Shown in pieces: positions 5,380-6,101 of a stretch of DNA of 6,101 nt. The notes beneath the pieces were generated by a model. That model worked only from the letters and a program-made list of their open reading frames with translations. It did no database searches and was not told the DNA's origin. The stretch is from Alphaproteobacteria bacterium (lineage in GTDB: Bacteria > Pseudomonadota > Alphaproteobacteria > Puniceispirillales > Puniceispirillaceae). The stretch spans positions 1 through 6,101 of the forward strand of contig WTHV01000096.1 of assembly GCA_011525265.1 (NCBI GenBank), in the 5' to 3' direction. How positions within the stretch are numbered: the first letter of the stretch is position 1; every line of letters starts with the position of its first letter. A program made the position numbers and the translations under genes.

Positions 5380-6101
5380 TTGTTAGAGCTTGCTGATCAG
5401 TCTGACCCTGTACCGATGGGGTTTGTGCGCGCAACAGGTGAGGCGGTGCTAGAATCAGCTGTGCAATCACGCGACGCCGGGTTATGCGTGCCGCATTTAA
5501 TTGGCGAAGAAGATGAGATAAAAGCCATTGCCGCACAGTCAGGCCTCTCACTAGAGGGCTGTGTGATTCATCATAGCACGGGTGAGGCGGGGGCTGTCCA
5601 AAAAGCTATCTCTTTGGCACAAGATGATGCAATCCAAGGGTTCGTCAAAGGTCAGCTTCATACAGATGTCTTTATGGGCGGGCTTGTGGCGCGTGATGCT
5701 GGGTTGCGCACAGACCAGCGTATGGTTCATGTGTTTGCGATGTTCCCGCCAGATGGCGGCACGCCGCTGCTGATCAGTGACGGTGCGGTCAATGTGGCGC
5801 CCAATGTTGAAACACGTGTGGCGGCGGCGCTGAATGTGGCATCTTTATGCCGTGCGCTAGAAATTGAACGCCCTAAGATTGCAATCTTATCTGCCACAGA
5901 ATCACAGATAGCCTCAGTGCCGTCATCTGTTGAAGCGGCAGAGATTGCGTCTCTTGCAAGCGCACAAGATGATAGCGCTGATTATGAAGGGCCGCTCTCT
6001 CTTGATTTGGCGATTGCCCCTGCCGCAGTGGCACAAAAGGGTCTGAGTGATTCTGTTGTTGCGGGTGCGGCGAATGGGGTGATAATGCCTGATATTGTAT
6101 C
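5380..6101 (+). CDS. pta: Phosphate acetyl/butyryltransferase family protein, partial, probable phosphate acetyltransferase of taurine catabolism
   Basis: This gene would convert acetyl phosphate, the product of sulfoacetaldehyde acetyltransferase, to acetyl-CoA in the cytoplasm. It runs off the right edge; about 240 residues are visible. Matches to the PTA/PTB fold, numbered from ATG 5416, are GFVRATGEAVLESAVQS with AGLCVPHLIG (about 2-30), VKGQLHTDVFMGGLVARDAGLR (77-98), LLISDGAVNVAPN (118-130), PKIAILSATES (153-163), EGPLSLDLAI (191-200) and VVAGAANGVIMPDIV (214-228). The pattern is closer to the PTB-like proteins, including the Pta half of hydratase-Pta fusions, than to E. coli Pta. The start is unresolved. 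ATG 5416 falls inside the first strand, TTG 5380 (used here) restores 12 more residues, and neither has a ribosome binding site. The frame is open back to 5305 but contains no ATG or GTG before 5416. A one-base change could join it to ATG 5364. Product confidence is high and start confidence is low. Confidence 0.75.
   Translation, partial: MLELADQSDPVPMGFVRATGEAVLESAVQSRDAGLCVPHLIGEEDEIKAIAAQSGLSLEGCVIHHSTGEAGAVQKAISLAQDDAIQGFVKGQLHTDVFMGGLVARDAGLRTDQRMVHVFAMFPPDGGTPLLISDGAVNVAPNVETRVAAALNVASLCRALEIERPKIAILSATESQIASVPSSVEAAEIASLASAQDDSADYEGPLSLDLAIAPAAVAQKGLSDSVVAGAANGVIMPDIV

Noticed and set aside
5321..5773. Minus-strand frame at 5321-5551 and plus-strand frame at 5582-5773
   Set aside because: Both overlap the pta reading frame, which carries clear PTA/PTB motifs; they are out-of-frame shadows.

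Overview
The window reads as part of a taurine (2-aminoethanesulfonate) uptake and catabolism locus from an alphaproteobacterium. The substrate-binding protein resembles the TauA type I know from Rhodobacterales and relatives. The layout (transporter genes, aminotransferase, divergent MocR-type regulator, phosphate acyltransferase) matches alphaproteobacterial taurine clusters. Moderate base composition and AT-rich gaps would fit a marine lineage such as SAR116 or a low-GC roseobacter-like group, but this placement is inference from gene content and recalled sequences, not a search.

Layout, left to right. On the minus strand, transcribed right to left from about 3480 to 4, lie an omega-aminotransferase (tpa-like, 3363-2050), a periplasmic binding protein (tauA, 1867-902) and an ABC ATPase (tauB, 801-4). 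A permease gene (tauC) would be expected just beyond the left edge. The 182-bp tpa-tauA gap is rich in potential RNA hairpins, two of which share arms with alternatives. The 100-bp tauA-tauB gap carries a strong intrinsic-terminator-like hairpin. To the right lies a 337-bp divergent intergenic region, then on the plus strand a PLP-dependent MocR/GntR regulator (tauR, 3701-5191), a gap of about 190-220 bp with phased repeats, and a phosphate acetyl/butyryltransferase family gene (pta, cut by the right edge).

How they would work together: TauA and TauB (with an unseen TauC) import taurine. The aminotransferase would move its amino group to pyruvate, giving sulfoacetaldehyde and alanine. Sulfoacetaldehyde acetyltransferase (Xsc, not in this window) would release sulfite and acetyl phosphate, and Pta would convert acetyl phosphate to acetyl-CoA. 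TauR probably activates the system: both tpa and pta are preceded by a pair of CTGG-centred boxes repeated at exactly 22 bp.

The genes are known types. The points most worth a second look are the matched 22-bp-phased operators, the unresolved pta 5' end (a one-base change in a short A run would give a family-like N-terminus), the structured tpa-tauA intercistronic RNA, and a Lys in the aminotransferase where a carboxylate-binding Arg is usual. I see no mobile element, CRISPR array, tRNA or rRNA.
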